This document shows, in pieces, positions 37,987 to 46,778 of a stretch of 64,000 nt of DNA; within the stretch, counting starts at the first letter, position 1; the number at the start of each line of letters is the position of its first letter. Made by a program: the position numbers and the translations under genes. Where the stretch lies: the NCBI RefSeq assembly GCF_014644535.1, contig NZ_BMKW01000005.1, positions 124,001-188,000 of the forward strand, in the 5' to 3' direction. The stretch comes from Neoroseomonas lacus (lineage in GTDB: Bacteria; Pseudomonadota; Alphaproteobacteria; Acetobacterales; Acetobacteraceae). The notes under the pieces were generated by a model that worked only from the letters and a program-made list of their open reading frames with translations, was not told the DNA's origin and searched no databases.

Positions 37987-39489
37987 ATGAGTGACGCCAA
38001 GTCCCGCTATGGCGCGGCCGATGTCCGCTACGTCACCGCCTTCCAGGCGGAGGCCTCCCCGGCGCGGCTGCATTTCGCCATGGCGCTCGCCGACGCCCAC
38101 TGGGAACCGGCCGATCGGGACCGGCTGACCGTGCTCGATATCGGCTGCGGGCGCGGCGTCACGGCGCGGTTGCTGGCGGCCGCCAATCCGGGCTGGGATG
38201 TGGTCGGCCTCGACCTCCAGCCGGTGCATATCGTCGAGGCGCGCGAAGGTGTGGCCGCGGCCGGCATCGACAATGCCCGCTTCCTCGAAATGGATGTCGC
38301 CGAGTTGGACGAGGCGGGCTTCGCGGCCCAGCTGCCCGAGGCCGATATCGTGCTGTGCTGGGGCGTGTGGACCTGGGTGCCCGATGCGGTGCGCGATGGC
38401 ATCGTCCGCCTTCTGAAAAGCCGCCTGAAGCCAGGTGGCATCGTGCTGATGGCCTACAACGCGCTGCCCGGCTTTTCGGATGCGGTGGTGATGCAGCGGC
38501 TCATCGAGGAAGCCTGCCGCGACATCCGGGGCACGCCGCATGAACGCGGCGCGGCGGCCTTCGAGGCGATCGAGGCGCTAAAGGGCGCCGGTGCCCACTA
38601 CCTGCCGATCGAACAAGTGCTCGGCCATATCCTGGCCTCGGCGAAGCGCTCGCCTTCCTACATGGTCCATGAATGGCTGACCTCCTTCTGGCGGCCGGCC
38701 TATCACGCGGATGTCGCGAAGGCGCTGGTGCCGGCGCGGCTCGAATTCGGCGGCAGCGCCAATCCCTCGCGCAGCATGCCGAGCCTGCAGCTCACCCCGG
38801 CGCAGCGCCAGGTGATCGAGAACGCGCCGGCCGGCATCCATCGCGAAACCCTGGCCGACATGTTCCTCCAGCGTCGCTTCCGCGCCGACATCTTCGTGCG
38901 CGGGCGGCGACCGGCGCGGCCCCTGGCACTCGCCGAGATCCAAGTCGCGCTCGGCATGGCGCCGGAACTGCTCGACACCTCGGTCACCACCTCCTCGGGC
39001 GAGGCGACGCTGAAGGACGAGCACAATGCGATCCTCGCCCGCGCCCTGGCCGATGGCCCGCGCACCCTGGGTGAGCTGGCGGCGTTGCCCGGCCTCGGGG
39101 ACCTCAGCCTGCCCGAGATCGGCCTGATGCTGGTCGAGAGCGGTGCAGCGCATCCGCTGTGGCGGCCGATCGTGCATGACCTGGCCGCCGTGGCCGGCTC
39201 GGCGCGCTCGAATGAGGCGCTGCTGACCATCCTCGCCGGTGAACCCGGCACCGGCGGCGCGGTGCTCGGGGCCGTCGTGCCGGCGCTTGGCAGCGCGATC
39301 ACCGCCTCGCCGTCGGACCTCGCCGTGCTTGTCGAATTGCAGAAGGGCGCGCCGGCCGATCCCGCCGCGATCGCCGCGCGGCTGATCCCGCCCGAGATGC
39401 CGCCGGAAGCCTTGGCCAATGCGACGGCGGCGATTGAACGGCTGCTGGCGCTGCGCCTGTCGGCCTGGCGCGGCCTGGGCCTTCTGTGA
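37987..39489 (+). CDS. SAM-dependent methyltransferase with methyltransferase-regulatory domain
   Basis: 500 residues. A class I Rossmann methyltransferase occupies the N-terminal 200 residues: motif I LDIGCGRGVTARLLAAA (about 50-66), acidic loop VVGLDLQPVHI, FLEMDVAEL and VLCWGVWTWVPDAVRDGIV. The C-terminal part, with HYLPIEQVLGHILASAKRSPSYMVHEWL and a region of repeated small helices, fits the predicted methyltransferase-regulatory domain (PF10119 type). It is not a standard T6SS gene, yet it follows tssG in the same direction with only repeat R1 between. It may methylate a T6SS component or an effector, or be a separate enzyme; the target is unknown. Confidence 0.83.
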   Translation: MSDAKSRYGAADVRYVTAFQAEASPARLHFAMALADAHWEPADRDRLTVLDIGCGRGVTARLLAAANPGWDVVGLDLQPVHIVEAREGVAAAGIDNARFLEMDVAELDEAGFAAQLPEADIVLCWGVWTWVPDAVRDGIVRLLKSRLKPGGIVLMAYNALPGFSDAVVMQRLIEEACRDIRGTPHERGAAAFEAIEALKGAGAHYLPIEQVLGHILASAKRSPSYMVHEWLTSFWRPAYHADVAKALVPARLEFGGSANPSRSMPSLQLTPAQRQVIENAPAGIHRETLADMFLQRRFRADIFVRGRRPARPLALAEIQVALGMAPELLDTSVTTSSGEATLKDEHNAILARALADGPRTLGELAALPGLGDLSLPEIGLMLVESGAAHPLWRPIVHDLAAVAGSARSNEALLTILAGEPGTGGAVLGAVVPALGSAITASPSDLAVLVELQKGAPADPAAIAARLIPPEMPPEALANATAAIERLLALRLSAWRGLGLL

Positions 39490-39501
39490 ACCGCTTCGGA
39501 T

Positions 39502-39522
39502 GCGCGGGAATGTTCCGCGTGC
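39502..39522 (+). terminator. Weak hairpin between methyltransferase and OmpA genes
   Basis: GCGCGGGAA can pair with TTCCGCGTGC around a very short loop, with one bulge and one G-T pair. It could mark the end of the secretion operon, but there is no T-run, so it may not stop transcription. Confidence 0.25.
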
Positions 39523-39553
39523 TACTCATCAGCGTATCGAAGGAGGGCCCATT

Positions 39554-40252
39554 ATGACCCGATCACTGCTTCTCGCCGGCGCCGCCGCGCTGGCTTTCGT
39601 CTCTGTCGTACCGGCCGTCCAGGCGCAATCCGACCCAGCCGCGCTGCAACTAATCGAACGGCTGCGTCCGCAGGCCGGCGGCCAGACCCGTGGCATCCGC
39701 GTGCCCGGCGCGGTCGAGGCGGCACCCGCCGCGCAGGCCCCGGTGCAGCCCGCCCCGGTCTATGGCCAGCCAGCCGCGGCCAATCCGGCGCCGACCCCTT
39801 CGGTCGCCGGTCCTGGCGCGCCGGCGGCGAAGCCCGCCACGCCGGGCGTCTCCCCGACCCAGGCCGCCGCCCGTGCGCCGGTGCGCGAAACGACGTCGGA
39901 TGCGCCCTCGGCCTCGATCACCGTCACCTTCGCGAGCGGTTCCTCCATGCTGACGCCGGCCGCCGAACGCGCCCTGGCGCCGCTGGGCCGGGCCTTGTCC
40001 TCGCAGGACCTCTCCGGCTTCCGCTTCCGCATCGAGGGCCATACCGACAATGTCGGTGATGCCGCCTCCAACCAGGCGCTGTCCGAACGGCGCGCCGCGG
40101 CGGTGCGGGAATACCTGATCGCGAAGTTCGGCGTGAACCCGAACCGCCTCGTGGCTGTGGGTCTGGGCGAGACACAGCTGCTCGAACAGACCCCGCCGCA
40201 AACCTCCAACGCACGCAATCGTCGCGTGCAGGTCGTCAATATCGGTAGCTGA
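39554..40252 (+). CDS. OmpA-family peptidoglycan-binding protein
   Basis: 232 residues from ATG 39554, with AGGAGGG seven bases upstream. A signal peptide (MTRSLLLAGAAALAFVSVVPAVQA) leads to a Pro/Ala linker and a C-terminal OmpA domain (about 120-232) with VTFASGSSMLTPAAERAL, IEGHTDNVGDAASNQALSERRA and NRRVQVV, the diaminopimelate-binding asparagine/aspartate and arginine set. There is no lipobox cysteine and no beta-barrel, so it is a soluble periplasmic, wall-bound protein. Coming right after T6SS genes, it could help anchor the membrane complex in place of TssJ, but it could also be unrelated. Confidence 0.88.
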   Translation: MTRSLLLAGAAALAFVSVVPAVQAQSDPAALQLIERLRPQAGGQTRGIRVPGAVEAAPAAQAPVQPAPVYGQPAAANPAPTPSVAGPGAPAAKPATPGVSPTQAAARAPVRETTSDAPSASITVTFASGSSMLTPAAERALAPLGRALSSQDLSGFRFRIEGHTDNVGDAASNQALSERRAAAVREYLIAKFGVNPNRLVAVGLGETQLLEQTPPQTSNARNRRVQVVNIGS

Positions 40253-40262
40253 CGGCTCCCGC

Positions 40263-41300
40263 GTGGACGACCCGGACGAGACGGTCCGCCTCGAACGTCC
40301 GGTCGAGGGGGTGCCTCAGCCGACGCTGCCCGCCACATCGGCGAGCAGCGCGCGGCCTGTTGCCTTGGTTGCGGGGGGAGGCGTGCTGGTGCTGGCAGCG
40401 GCGGGGACGGCTGTCTGGTTCTGGCTGCATGCCGGGCCTGCCGAACCACCACCCAAGGCTGACGCCGTCACCCTCGCGCCGCCGTCGGGGCCGGTCGTCG
40501 CCGCATTGCCGGTCGCGCCACCCAGGGTGCTCGCGCCGGTCGCCCCGGCGCCGCAGGCCTTCCGCCCCGTCGAGGCCACCGAGGATACCATCCGGGCGCA
40601 TCGCGCCTCGGAGCCGACCCTGTTCACCCTGGCCGGCAATCCCCGTGTCTTCGTCGTCGATTTCCCGGATCTCGACCGTCAGGCCGCCGCGCTCAACCGC
40701 GTCGCGGCGCTGATCGAGAAGTACGGCGCCCCGCGCGACCGCGTCCTTGACGATGCCGACCTCGCCATCACCATCGCGCGCAGCGGGGAGACGCCGGCGA
40801 CGTATTATTACGGCCACAACTATCGCGGCCGGGATATCGAGCGTTTCTTCGTGCTGGCCGAGCGCGACGGCATCACCCTCACACCCGAGGAGCGGTGGTT
40901 GCACGAACAGGTCATCCGCATCCGCGCCCAACTGCCGCCAGGGGAGGAGTTCGCCATCGTCTCCGTCCCGGGCATCGAGGCAAGGGTGGATGCCTCGATG
41001 CGCCGCGCCATCCTGCATCACGAACTCGGGCACGGGCATTTCTTCACCAACCCCGGCTTCGCCGCCCATGTCGCCCGCGTCTGGCGCGAGGTGTTCACCG
41101 AGCCCGAACGCGCCCGCTTCCGTGCCTTCCTCCAGAGCGAGGGCTACGACCCGGCGCAGGAGGAGGTGATGCTGAACGAGGCCATGGCCTATCTGATCTT
41201 CACCCCGGACCCTCGCTTCTTCACGCCGGCGCATGCCGGGCTGGACGAGGCGCGCGCGGAGGTGCTGCGGGCGGCGCTGCGGGAAGGCGCGCCGCTGTAG
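40263..41300 (+). CDS. Membrane-anchored putative zinc protease-like protein with N-terminal D-x-T motif
   Basis: 345 residues from GTG 40263, ten bases after the OmpA stop. The N-terminus MDDPDETVRLERP resembles the TssL phosphothreonine segment. One membrane helix (about 33-56) is followed by a Pro/Ala linker and a globular part (about 105-345) placed in the periplasm. HHELGHGHFF gives H253-E254-x-x-H257, a zincin motif; E306 in LNEAMAYL could be the third ligand. I do not recognise the family. It may trim peptidoglycan or process an envelope protein, but HExxH alone does not prove protease activity. It ends 17 bases before the convergent rnd gene. Confidence 0.75.
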   Translation: MDDPDETVRLERPVEGVPQPTLPATSASSARPVALVAGGGVLVLAAAGTAVWFWLHAGPAEPPPKADAVTLAPPSGPVVAALPVAPPRVLAPVAPAPQAFRPVEATEDTIRAHRASEPTLFTLAGNPRVFVVDFPDLDRQAAALNRVAALIEKYGAPRDRVLDDADLAITIARSGETPATYYYGHNYRGRDIERFFVLAERDGITLTPEERWLHEQVIRIRAQLPPGEEFAIVSVPGIEARVDASMRRAILHHELGHGHFFTNPGFAAHVARVWREVFTEPERARFRAFLQSEGYDPAQEEVMLNEAMAYLIFTPDPRFFTPAHAGLDEARAEVLRAALREGAPL

Positions 41301-41317
41301 CGACGCGCAGCAGGGCC

Positions 41318-42523
41318 TCACCCCGCCGGGATCAGCTTCACCCGCTTGCCATCGACGCCAAGCGCCAGCTTGCCGGTCTTGAGCGCCTGCGCGGCCTCGC
41401 CGAACACCTCGCGTCGCCAGCCATGCATCGCGGGCACCTCGGCGCCGTCACCGCTGGCCAGGCGGTCGAGGTCGTCGCTGCTGGCGAGCAGCTTCGGCGC
41501 GACATTGTGTTCCTCGCTCTTTGCCGCCAGCAGCACCTTGAGCAGTGCGACCAGGGCGGGCGAGGCCGGCGGGCCGGCGCGGTCCTTGGGCGCCTCCGGC
41601 AGGGCGTCATCCGGCAAGGCGCGCCCCGCCTCGACCGCGGCAATCAGCCCGGCGCCGGACCGCCCCTTGGCGAAGCCCTCCGAAATCCCCCGCGCGCGGG
41701 CGAGGTCCGCCGCCGTCATCGGCGTGGTGGCGGCGATCTCGAGCAGCGTCTCGTCCTTCACCAGGCGCTGGCGTGGGATGTTGATGCGCTGCGCCTCGCG
41801 TTCCCGCCAGGCGGTGACGGCCTGCAGCACGCCCAGGAAGCGCCGGTTGGTGGTGCGCGGGCGCAGCTTTTCCCAGGCGGTCTCGGGGTCCTGGCGATAG
41901 GTGGCGGGGTCGGCGAGCGCCGCCATTTCCTCGGCCACCCAGGCGAGGCGGCCTTCGCGCCGCAGCTTGGTGTCGAGCGCGGTGTAGATCTTGCGCAGAT
42001 GCGTCACATCGGCTGCGGCATAGGCGAGCTGCGCCGGGGAGAGCGGCCGCGCCGACCAGTCGGAGAAGCGGTGCGCCTTGTCGATCTGCACGCCCGCGAG
42101 CGAGCGGCACAACCCATCATAGGACACCTGGTCGCCGAAGCCCGCGACCATGGCGGCGATCTGGGTGTCGAACAGCGGGGTTGGCACAGCGTCGAATTTC
42201 AGCAGGAAGATTTCGACATCCTGGCGGGCGGCGTGAAACACCTTCACCACCGCCGGATCGGCCAGCAATTCCCCGAGCGGGGCGAGGTCGAGACCGGGGG
42301 CCAGGGCGTCCACCTCGGCCACCTCATGGTCGCCGGCGAGCTGCACCAGGCAGAGCTCGGGCCAATAGGTCCGTTCCCGCATGAATTCGGTGTCGACGGT
42401 GACGAACCGTTCCTCGCGCAGGCGCGCGCAGAGCGCGGCCAATTCCTCGGTCTCGGTGATCAGGGCGGGGAGCGCCTCGCCGGAGGTGGCGATGGCGCTG
42501 GCAGCGGCAGGGCGACGACTCAT
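41318..42523 (-). CDS. rnd: Ribonuclease D
   Basis: 401 residues from the ATG at 42521-42523. It trims the 3' ends of tRNA precursors and other small RNAs. DEDD exonuclease motifs are present: VTVDTEFMRERTYWP (Exo I), VFHAARQDVEIFL (Exo II) and AYAAADVTHLRKIY (Exo III). Two HRDC-type helical regions follow (RTTNRRFLGVLQAVTAWRE and PALVALLKVLLAAKSEEH). The protein is a housekeeping gene and marks the end of the secretion region. It is divergent from the aldo-keto reductase. Confidence 0.95.
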   Translation of the reverse strand: MSRRPAAASAIATSGEALPALITETEELAALCARLREERFVTVDTEFMRERTYWPELCLVQLAGDHEVAEVDALAPGLDLAPLGELLADPAVVKVFHAARQDVEIFLLKFDAVPTPLFDTQIAAMVAGFGDQVSYDGLCRSLAGVQIDKAHRFSDWSARPLSPAQLAYAAADVTHLRKIYTALDTKLRREGRLAWVAEEMAALADPATYRQDPETAWEKLRPRTTNRRFLGVLQAVTAWREREAQRINIPRQRLVKDETLLEIAATTPMTAADLARARGISEGFAKGRSGAGLIAAVEAGRALPDDALPEAPKDRAGPPASPALVALLKVLLAAKSEEHNVAPKLLASSDDLDRLASGDGAEVPAMHGWRREVFGEAAQALKTGKLALGVDGKRVKLIPAG

Positions 42524-42632
42524 CCAGCCAGCTTTAGACCCCGTGGGCGGCCAGGGAAAGGCAAGCCTCGGCGGGGCTGGCCGGACGGCGGCGGCCGGCG
42601 CATCCTGCCGGCCGGTCACGGAGGGTTTTGCC

Positions 42633-43583
42633 ATGCGGATGCGCGCGCTCGGGCGGTCGGGATTGTCGGTGCCGCCGGTGGTTTTCGGCGGCAATGTCTT
42701 TGGCTGGACGGCGGACAAGGCGATGTCCTTCCGCTTGCTGGATGCCTGTGTGGAACGTGGGCTCATCGCCATCGACACGGCCGATGTCTATTCGGCCTGG
42801 GTGCCGGGGCATACCGGCGGCGAGTCGGAGACCGTGATCGGCGAATGGCTGAAGGCGCGGCCCGGGGTGCGAGACAAGGTGCTGATCCTGACCAAATGCG
42901 GCATGGAGATGCCGGGGCAGGGCAAGGGGCTGGCGCCGGCCTGGATCGCCAAATGCTGCGAGGCCTCGCTCGGCCGGCTCGGCATCGAGCGGATCGACCT
43001 GTACCAGGCGCACAAGGATGACGAGACGGTCCCGCTGGCCGAGACGCTCGGCGCCTTCCAGCGGCTGATCGAGGCGGGCATGGTCGGCGCGATCGGCTCG
43101 TCCAACTACACCGCGGCGCGGCTGAAGGAGGCGCTCGATGTCAGCGCCGCGCAGGGCCTGCCGCGCTTCGAGAGCCACCAGCCGGTCTACAACCTGATGG
43201 ATCGCGGCATCGAGGCCGACCTGCTGCCGCTCTGCCTGGCCGAGGGGGTGGGGGTGATCACCTATTCCGCCCTGGCCTCGGGCTTCCTGACGGGCAAGTA
43301 CCGCACCAAGGCGGACCTCGGCAAAAGCGTGCGCGGCGAGCGGAGCGTGGCCAAGCACATGACCGACAAGGGCATGGCGGTGCTGGCGGCGGTGGATGCG
43401 GTGGCGGCGCGGCATGGGGTGAGCCAGGCGGCGGTGGCGTTGGGCTGGCAGATCGCCCGGCCGGGGATCACGGCGCCGATCGCGAGTGCGACCAGCCCGG
43501 AACAGCTCGCCGAACTGGCGGTCGCGGCGGAACTGGTGCTGACGGCGAGCGACATGGCGGAACTGGACGCGGCGAGCGCCTGA
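42633..43583 (+). CDS. Aldo/keto reductase
   Basis: 316 residues from ATG 42633. TIM-barrel NADPH-dependent oxidoreductase of the AKR superfamily. The catalytic tetrad can be read as D48 and Y53 (IDTADVYS), K88 (LILTKCG) and H127 (LYQAHKDD). SNYTAARL and QPVYNLMDRGIEADLLPLC also match. It resembles the YajO/GerT-like branch with the ADVYSAWVPGHTGGESE loop. The substrate is unknown. aspS follows after a 90-base gap that shows nothing notable. Confidence 0.92.
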   Translation: MRMRALGRSGLSVPPVVFGGNVFGWTADKAMSFRLLDACVERGLIAIDTADVYSAWVPGHTGGESETVIGEWLKARPGVRDKVLILTKCGMEMPGQGKGLAPAWIAKCCEASLGRLGIERIDLYQAHKDDETVPLAETLGAFQRLIEAGMVGAIGSSNYTAARLKEALDVSAAQGLPRFESHQPVYNLMDRGIEADLLPLCLAEGVGVITYSALASGFLTGKYRTKADLGKSVRGERSVAKHMTDKGMAVLAAVDAVAARHGVSQAAVALGWQIARPGITAPIASATSPEQLAELAVAAELVLTASDMAELDAASA

Positions 43584-43673
43584 GCGGCGCCGTTCCCGGC
43601 CCCGACGCTTGACACGGCGCGGCCGGTCGGTCCCTTTGCGCGGCTTCCCACCGCAGCAGCACGGTTGTTCCAC

Positions 43674-45476
43674 ATGCACGCCTACCGCACCCATCATTGC
43701 GGCGCGCTCCGCGCCTCCGACGCCGGCCAGACCGTGCGGCTTTCCGGCTGGGTGCACCGCAAGCGCGACCATGGCGGGCTGTTGTTCATCGACCTGCGCG
43801 ACCGCTACGGGCTGACGCAATGCGTCTTCCCCTCCGGCTCGATCGTTTTCGAGGCGGCGGAGGCGGCGCGGCCCGAAAGCGTCATCACCGTGACCGGCAA
43901 GGTGGTGCTGCGCGAGGCCGGCACCATCAACGACAAGCTGCCGACCGGCGAGGTCGAGATCCAGGTGCATGAGATCGCCGTGCAGTCGCATGCCGAGGTG
44001 CTGCCGATCCAGGTCGCCGGCGAGCAGGAGTTCCCCGAGGATCTGCGCCTGCGCTACCGCTTCCTCGATCTACGGCGGGAGAAGCAGAAGCGGAACATCC
44101 TGCTGCGCGCCGGCGTCATCGCCTCGATCCGCCAGCGGATGATCGCGCAGGGCTTCACCGAGTTCCAGACGCCGATCCTGACCGCCTCCAGCCCCGAGGG
44201 CGCGCGCGACTTCCTGGTGCCGTCGCGCAACCACCCCGGCACCTTCTATGCCCTGCCGCAGGCGCCGCAGCAGTTCAAGCAGCTGGCGATGGTCGCGGGC
44301 TTCGACCGCTACTTCCAGATCGCGCCCTGCTTCCGCGACGAGGCCTCCCGCGCCGACCGGTCGCCGGGCGAGTTCTACCAGCTCGATTTCGAGATGAGCT
44401 TCGTCACCCAGGAAGACGTCTTCGCCGCCATTGAGCCGGTGATCGCGGGCGTCTTCGAGGAATTCGCCGGGTCGCGGAAGGTCTATGGCGCGCCGTTCCC
44501 GCGCATCGCCTACGACACCGCGATGCTGGAATACGGCTCGGACAAGCCGGACCTGCGCAACCCGATCAAGATCACCGACGTCACCGAGCATTTCGCCGGC
44601 TCCAGCTTCGGCCTGTTCGCCAAGATCGCGGCCTCGGGCGGCATCATCCGCGCGGTGCCGGCGCCGGGGGCGGCCGACAAGCCGCGCGGCTTCTTCGACA
44701 AGCTGAACGAATGGGCGCGCTCGGAAGGGGCCGGTGGCCTCGGCTACATCCAGTTCGCGACAGACGGCGCCAAGGGCCCGATCGCCAAGAATCTCGAAGC
44801 CGACCGCGTCGAAGCCATCCGCGTCGCCTGCCGCCTGAACCCCGGCGATGCCGTGTTCTTCGCTGCCGGCAAGAAGGACGAGGCGCCGAAGTTCAGCGGC
44901 AAGGTGCGCACGCGCCTGGGCGAGGAACTCGGACTGATCGCCAAGGACGAATTCCGCTTCTGCTGGATCGTCGACTTTCCGATGTACGAACTGAACGAAG
45001 ACACCAAGCGCATCGACTTCAGCCACAACCCGTTCAGCATGCCGCAGGGCGGGCTGGAGGCGCTGAACACGATGGATCCGCTGGATATCAAGGCGTTCCA
45101 GTACGACATCGTCTGCAACGGCGTGGAACTGAGCAGCGGGGCCATCCGCAACCACCGCCCCGACATCATGATCCGCGCCTTCGGCATTGCCGGCTATCCG
45201 CCCGAGGAAGTCGAGGCGCGCTTCGGCGGCATGCTGAACGCCTTCCGCTACGGCGCCCCGCCGCATGGTGGCTCGGCCCCGGGCATCGACCGCATCGTCA
45301 TGTTGCTGGCCGATGAGCCGAATATCCGCGAGGTCATCCTCTTCCCGCTCAACCAGCAGGGCGAGGACCTGATGATGCAGGCGCCGGCCCCGGTGACGGC
45401 CGAGCGGCTGAAGGAACTTCACATCAAGCTTGATCTGCCGCCCGTAAAGGGTGCGTCTGGCAGCAAGACTGCCTAA
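43674..45476 (+). CDS. aspS: Aspartyl-tRNA synthetase, probably non-discriminating
   Basis: 600 residues. I chose ATG 43674 ([12 protein letters not shown]), the family start, over TTG 43665. It charges tRNA-Asp, and probably also tRNA-Asn, with aspartate. The OB-fold anticodon domain contains [18 protein letters not shown]: the RDHGG histidine is the residue seen in non-discriminating enzymes, whereas discriminating ones have RDLGG. Class II motifs follow: RYRFLDLRR (motif 1), [24 protein letters not shown] (motif 2) and the [18 protein letters not shown] motif 3; a GAD insertion domain lies between. A GatCAB amidotransferase should exist elsewhere in the genome. Confidence 0.97.
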   Translation: MHAYRTHHCGALRASDAGQTVRLSGWVHRKRDHGGLLFIDLRDRYGLTQCVFPSGSIVFEAAEAARPESVITVTGKVVLREAGTINDKLPTGEVEIQVHEIAVQSHAEVLPIQVAGEQEFPEDLRLRYRFLDLRREKQKRNILLRAGVIASIRQRMIAQGFTEFQTPILTASSPEGARDFLVPSRNHPGTFYALPQAPQQFKQLAMVAGFDRYFQIAPCFRDEASRADRSPGEFYQLDFEMSFVTQEDVFAAIEPVIAGVFEEFAGSRKVYGAPFPRIAYDTAMLEYGSDKPDLRNPIKITDVTEHFAGSSFGLFAKIAASGGIIRAVPAPGAADKPRGFFDKLNEWARSEGAGGLGYIQFATDGAKGPIAKNLEADRVEAIRVACRLNPGDAVFFAAGKKDEAPKFSGKVRTRLGEELGLIAKDEFRFCWIVDFPMYELNEDTKRIDFSHNPFSMPQGGLEALNTMDPLDIKAFQYDIVCNGVELSSGAIRNHRPDIMIRAFGIAGYPPEEVEARFGGMLNAFRYGAPPHGGSAPGIDRIVMLLADEPNIREVILFPLNQQGEDLMMQAPAPVTAERLKELHIKLDLPPVKGASGSKTA

Positions 45477-45508
45477 GTTGACGGACTGACCCGTTGCAGG
45501 AGCCTTCG

Positions 45509-46405
45509 ATGCGGCTGACGCTTTCCACCGCCCTCATCCTCGGCACGCTGCTCGGGCTGCCAACAGCCGAGGCGCAGGCGCCGGCGGCCCCCGCCGCGCC
45601 GGCGACCGCGGCCGGCGCGACCGCTGCACCTGCCGCGGCCGTGCCGCTGGGCCAGCCGATCGAGGATCGCAACCTCCTTGCCCATCGCGCCGCCTACCGG
45701 CTGACCCTGGCGCCGTCGCGCAACCAGGGGAACATCGCCAGCGCCCAGGGCGGCATGATCTATGAACTGGTCGATGCCTGCGACAGCTGGGCCAGCCGCC
45801 AGCGTTTCACCCTGACGCTGACCGACCGCGAAGGCACGCAGATCGAGACCGCCTCCGACTATTCCACCGTCGAAAGCAAGGATGGCCGTCGCCTGCGCTT
45901 CACCCTGACGCAGATGACCCAGGGCGCGGTGACGCAGCGTATCGCCGGCGAGGCGGAACTCGCGGCCGACGGCTCCGGAGTGATCCGCTACACCGAACCC
46001 GAGGTGAACGAGGAGCGCCTGGCACCCGGCACGCTGCTGCCCAACCGCCACACCATCGTCACGCTGAACGCGGCGCGCGCCGGCCAGCGCCTGGTGGTCG
46101 TGCCGCTCTTCGATGGCACCTCCTCCGATGGGCCGCAGGATACCACGACGGTGCTGTCCGCATGGGACGGCCCGCGCGATGTGCCGGAATTCCCGCTGCT
46201 TTCGCCGCTCGGTTCGGTGCGCATGCGCATCGCCTTCTTCGACCGCGAGGCGCAGCAGCAGGGCGGCGGGGCGACCACGCCGTCCTACGAAGTCTCCCTG
46301 CGCTATTGGGAGAATGGCGTCGCGGACGAGATGCTGATGGATTTCCGCGAATTCGCCGTCGATGGGCGGATGGTAAAGCTTGAGGCCGTGCCGGGCGGCT
46401 GCTGA
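45509..46405 (+). CDS. Periplasmic envelope-integrity protein, EipB family (DUF1849)
   Basis: 298 residues from ATG 45509, with CAGGAG seven bases upstream. A signal peptide (cleaved near AEAQA, residue 24) and a Pro/Ala stretch precede the EipB core: LAHRAAYRLTLAPSRNQGNI, GGMIYELVDACDSWASRQRFTLTLTDREG, SDYSTVESKDGRRLRFTLTQM and VEGLLF-like PLFDGTSSDG. EipB proteins form a beta-spiral in the periplasm of alphaproteobacteria and support the envelope under stress. A cysteine pair (DACDSW and the C-terminal GGC) could form the disulfide known from the family. It lies behind aspS. Confidence 0.9.
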   Translation: MRLTLSTALILGTLLGLPTAEAQAPAAPAAPATAAGATAAPAAAVPLGQPIEDRNLLAHRAAYRLTLAPSRNQGNIASAQGGMIYELVDACDSWASRQRFTLTLTDREGTQIETASDYSTVESKDGRRLRFTLTQMTQGAVTQRIAGEAELAADGSGVIRYTEPEVNEERLAPGTLLPNRHTIVTLNAARAGQRLVVVPLFDGTSSDGPQDTTTVLSAWDGPRDVPEFPLLSPLGSVRMRIAFFDREAQQQGGGATTPSYEVSLRYWENGVADEMLMDFREFAVDGRMVKLEAVPGGC

Positions 46406-46415
46406 ACGACGCCCG

Positions 46416-46751
46416 ATGACGAGCACTTATGCCTGGCTTGGCTTGGCGATCGTCGCCGAGGTCATCGCCACCTCGGCGCTGAAGGCCACGGAGGGTTTCA
46501 CGCGGCTTTGGCCGACCGTCGTGACCGTGCTCGGCTATGGCGTCGCCTTTTTCGCGCTGTCGCTGACCCTGCGCACCATGCCGACCGGCATCGCTTATGC
46601 GATCTGGTCGGGGGTCGGGATCGTGCTGATCTCGGCGGTCAGCTGGGTGTGGTTCCGCCAGGCGCTTGATGGTCCGGCGATGATCGGCCTGGGGTTGATC
46701 ATCGCGGGAGTGCTGGTGGTGAACCTGTTCTCGAAGACAGTCGGGCATTGA
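46416..46751 (+). CDS. SMR-family small multidrug/quaternary-amine pump
   Basis: 111 residues with four membrane helices, the EmrE/QacE size. E15 in IVAEVIATSALKATEGFTRLWPT is the proton/substrate-binding glutamate, and YAIWSGVGIVLISAVSWVWF is the third-helix signature. It works as an antiparallel or parallel homodimer in the inner membrane. The sequence favours the Qac/EmrE branch, because of the SALK and YAIWSG motifs. It follows eipB by ten bases and may share its transcript. A strong hairpin follows. Confidence 0.92.
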   Translation: MTSTYAWLGLAIVAEVIATSALKATEGFTRLWPTVVTVLGYGVAFFALSLTLRTMPTGIAYAIWSGVGIVLISAVSWVWFRQALDGPAMIGLGLIIAGVLVVNLFSKTVGH

Positions 46752-46753
46752 GG

Positions 46754-46772
46754 GGAGGGGCGGTGCCCCTCC
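46754..46772. terminator. Bidirectional hairpin between SMR and solute-binding genes
   Basis: GGAGGGGC-GGT-GCCCCTCC, a perfect 8-base-pair stem, lies between two convergent genes. The same GGAGGGGC hairpin unit recurs inside both R2 repeats. Confidence 0.6.
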
Positions 46773-46778
46773 GGTTCA

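Noticed and set aside
40895-43021. A 708-residue forward open frame across the HExxH gene end, rnd and the aldo-keto reductase start
   Set aside because: It crosses three identified genes in other frames or on the other strand and contains no domain.
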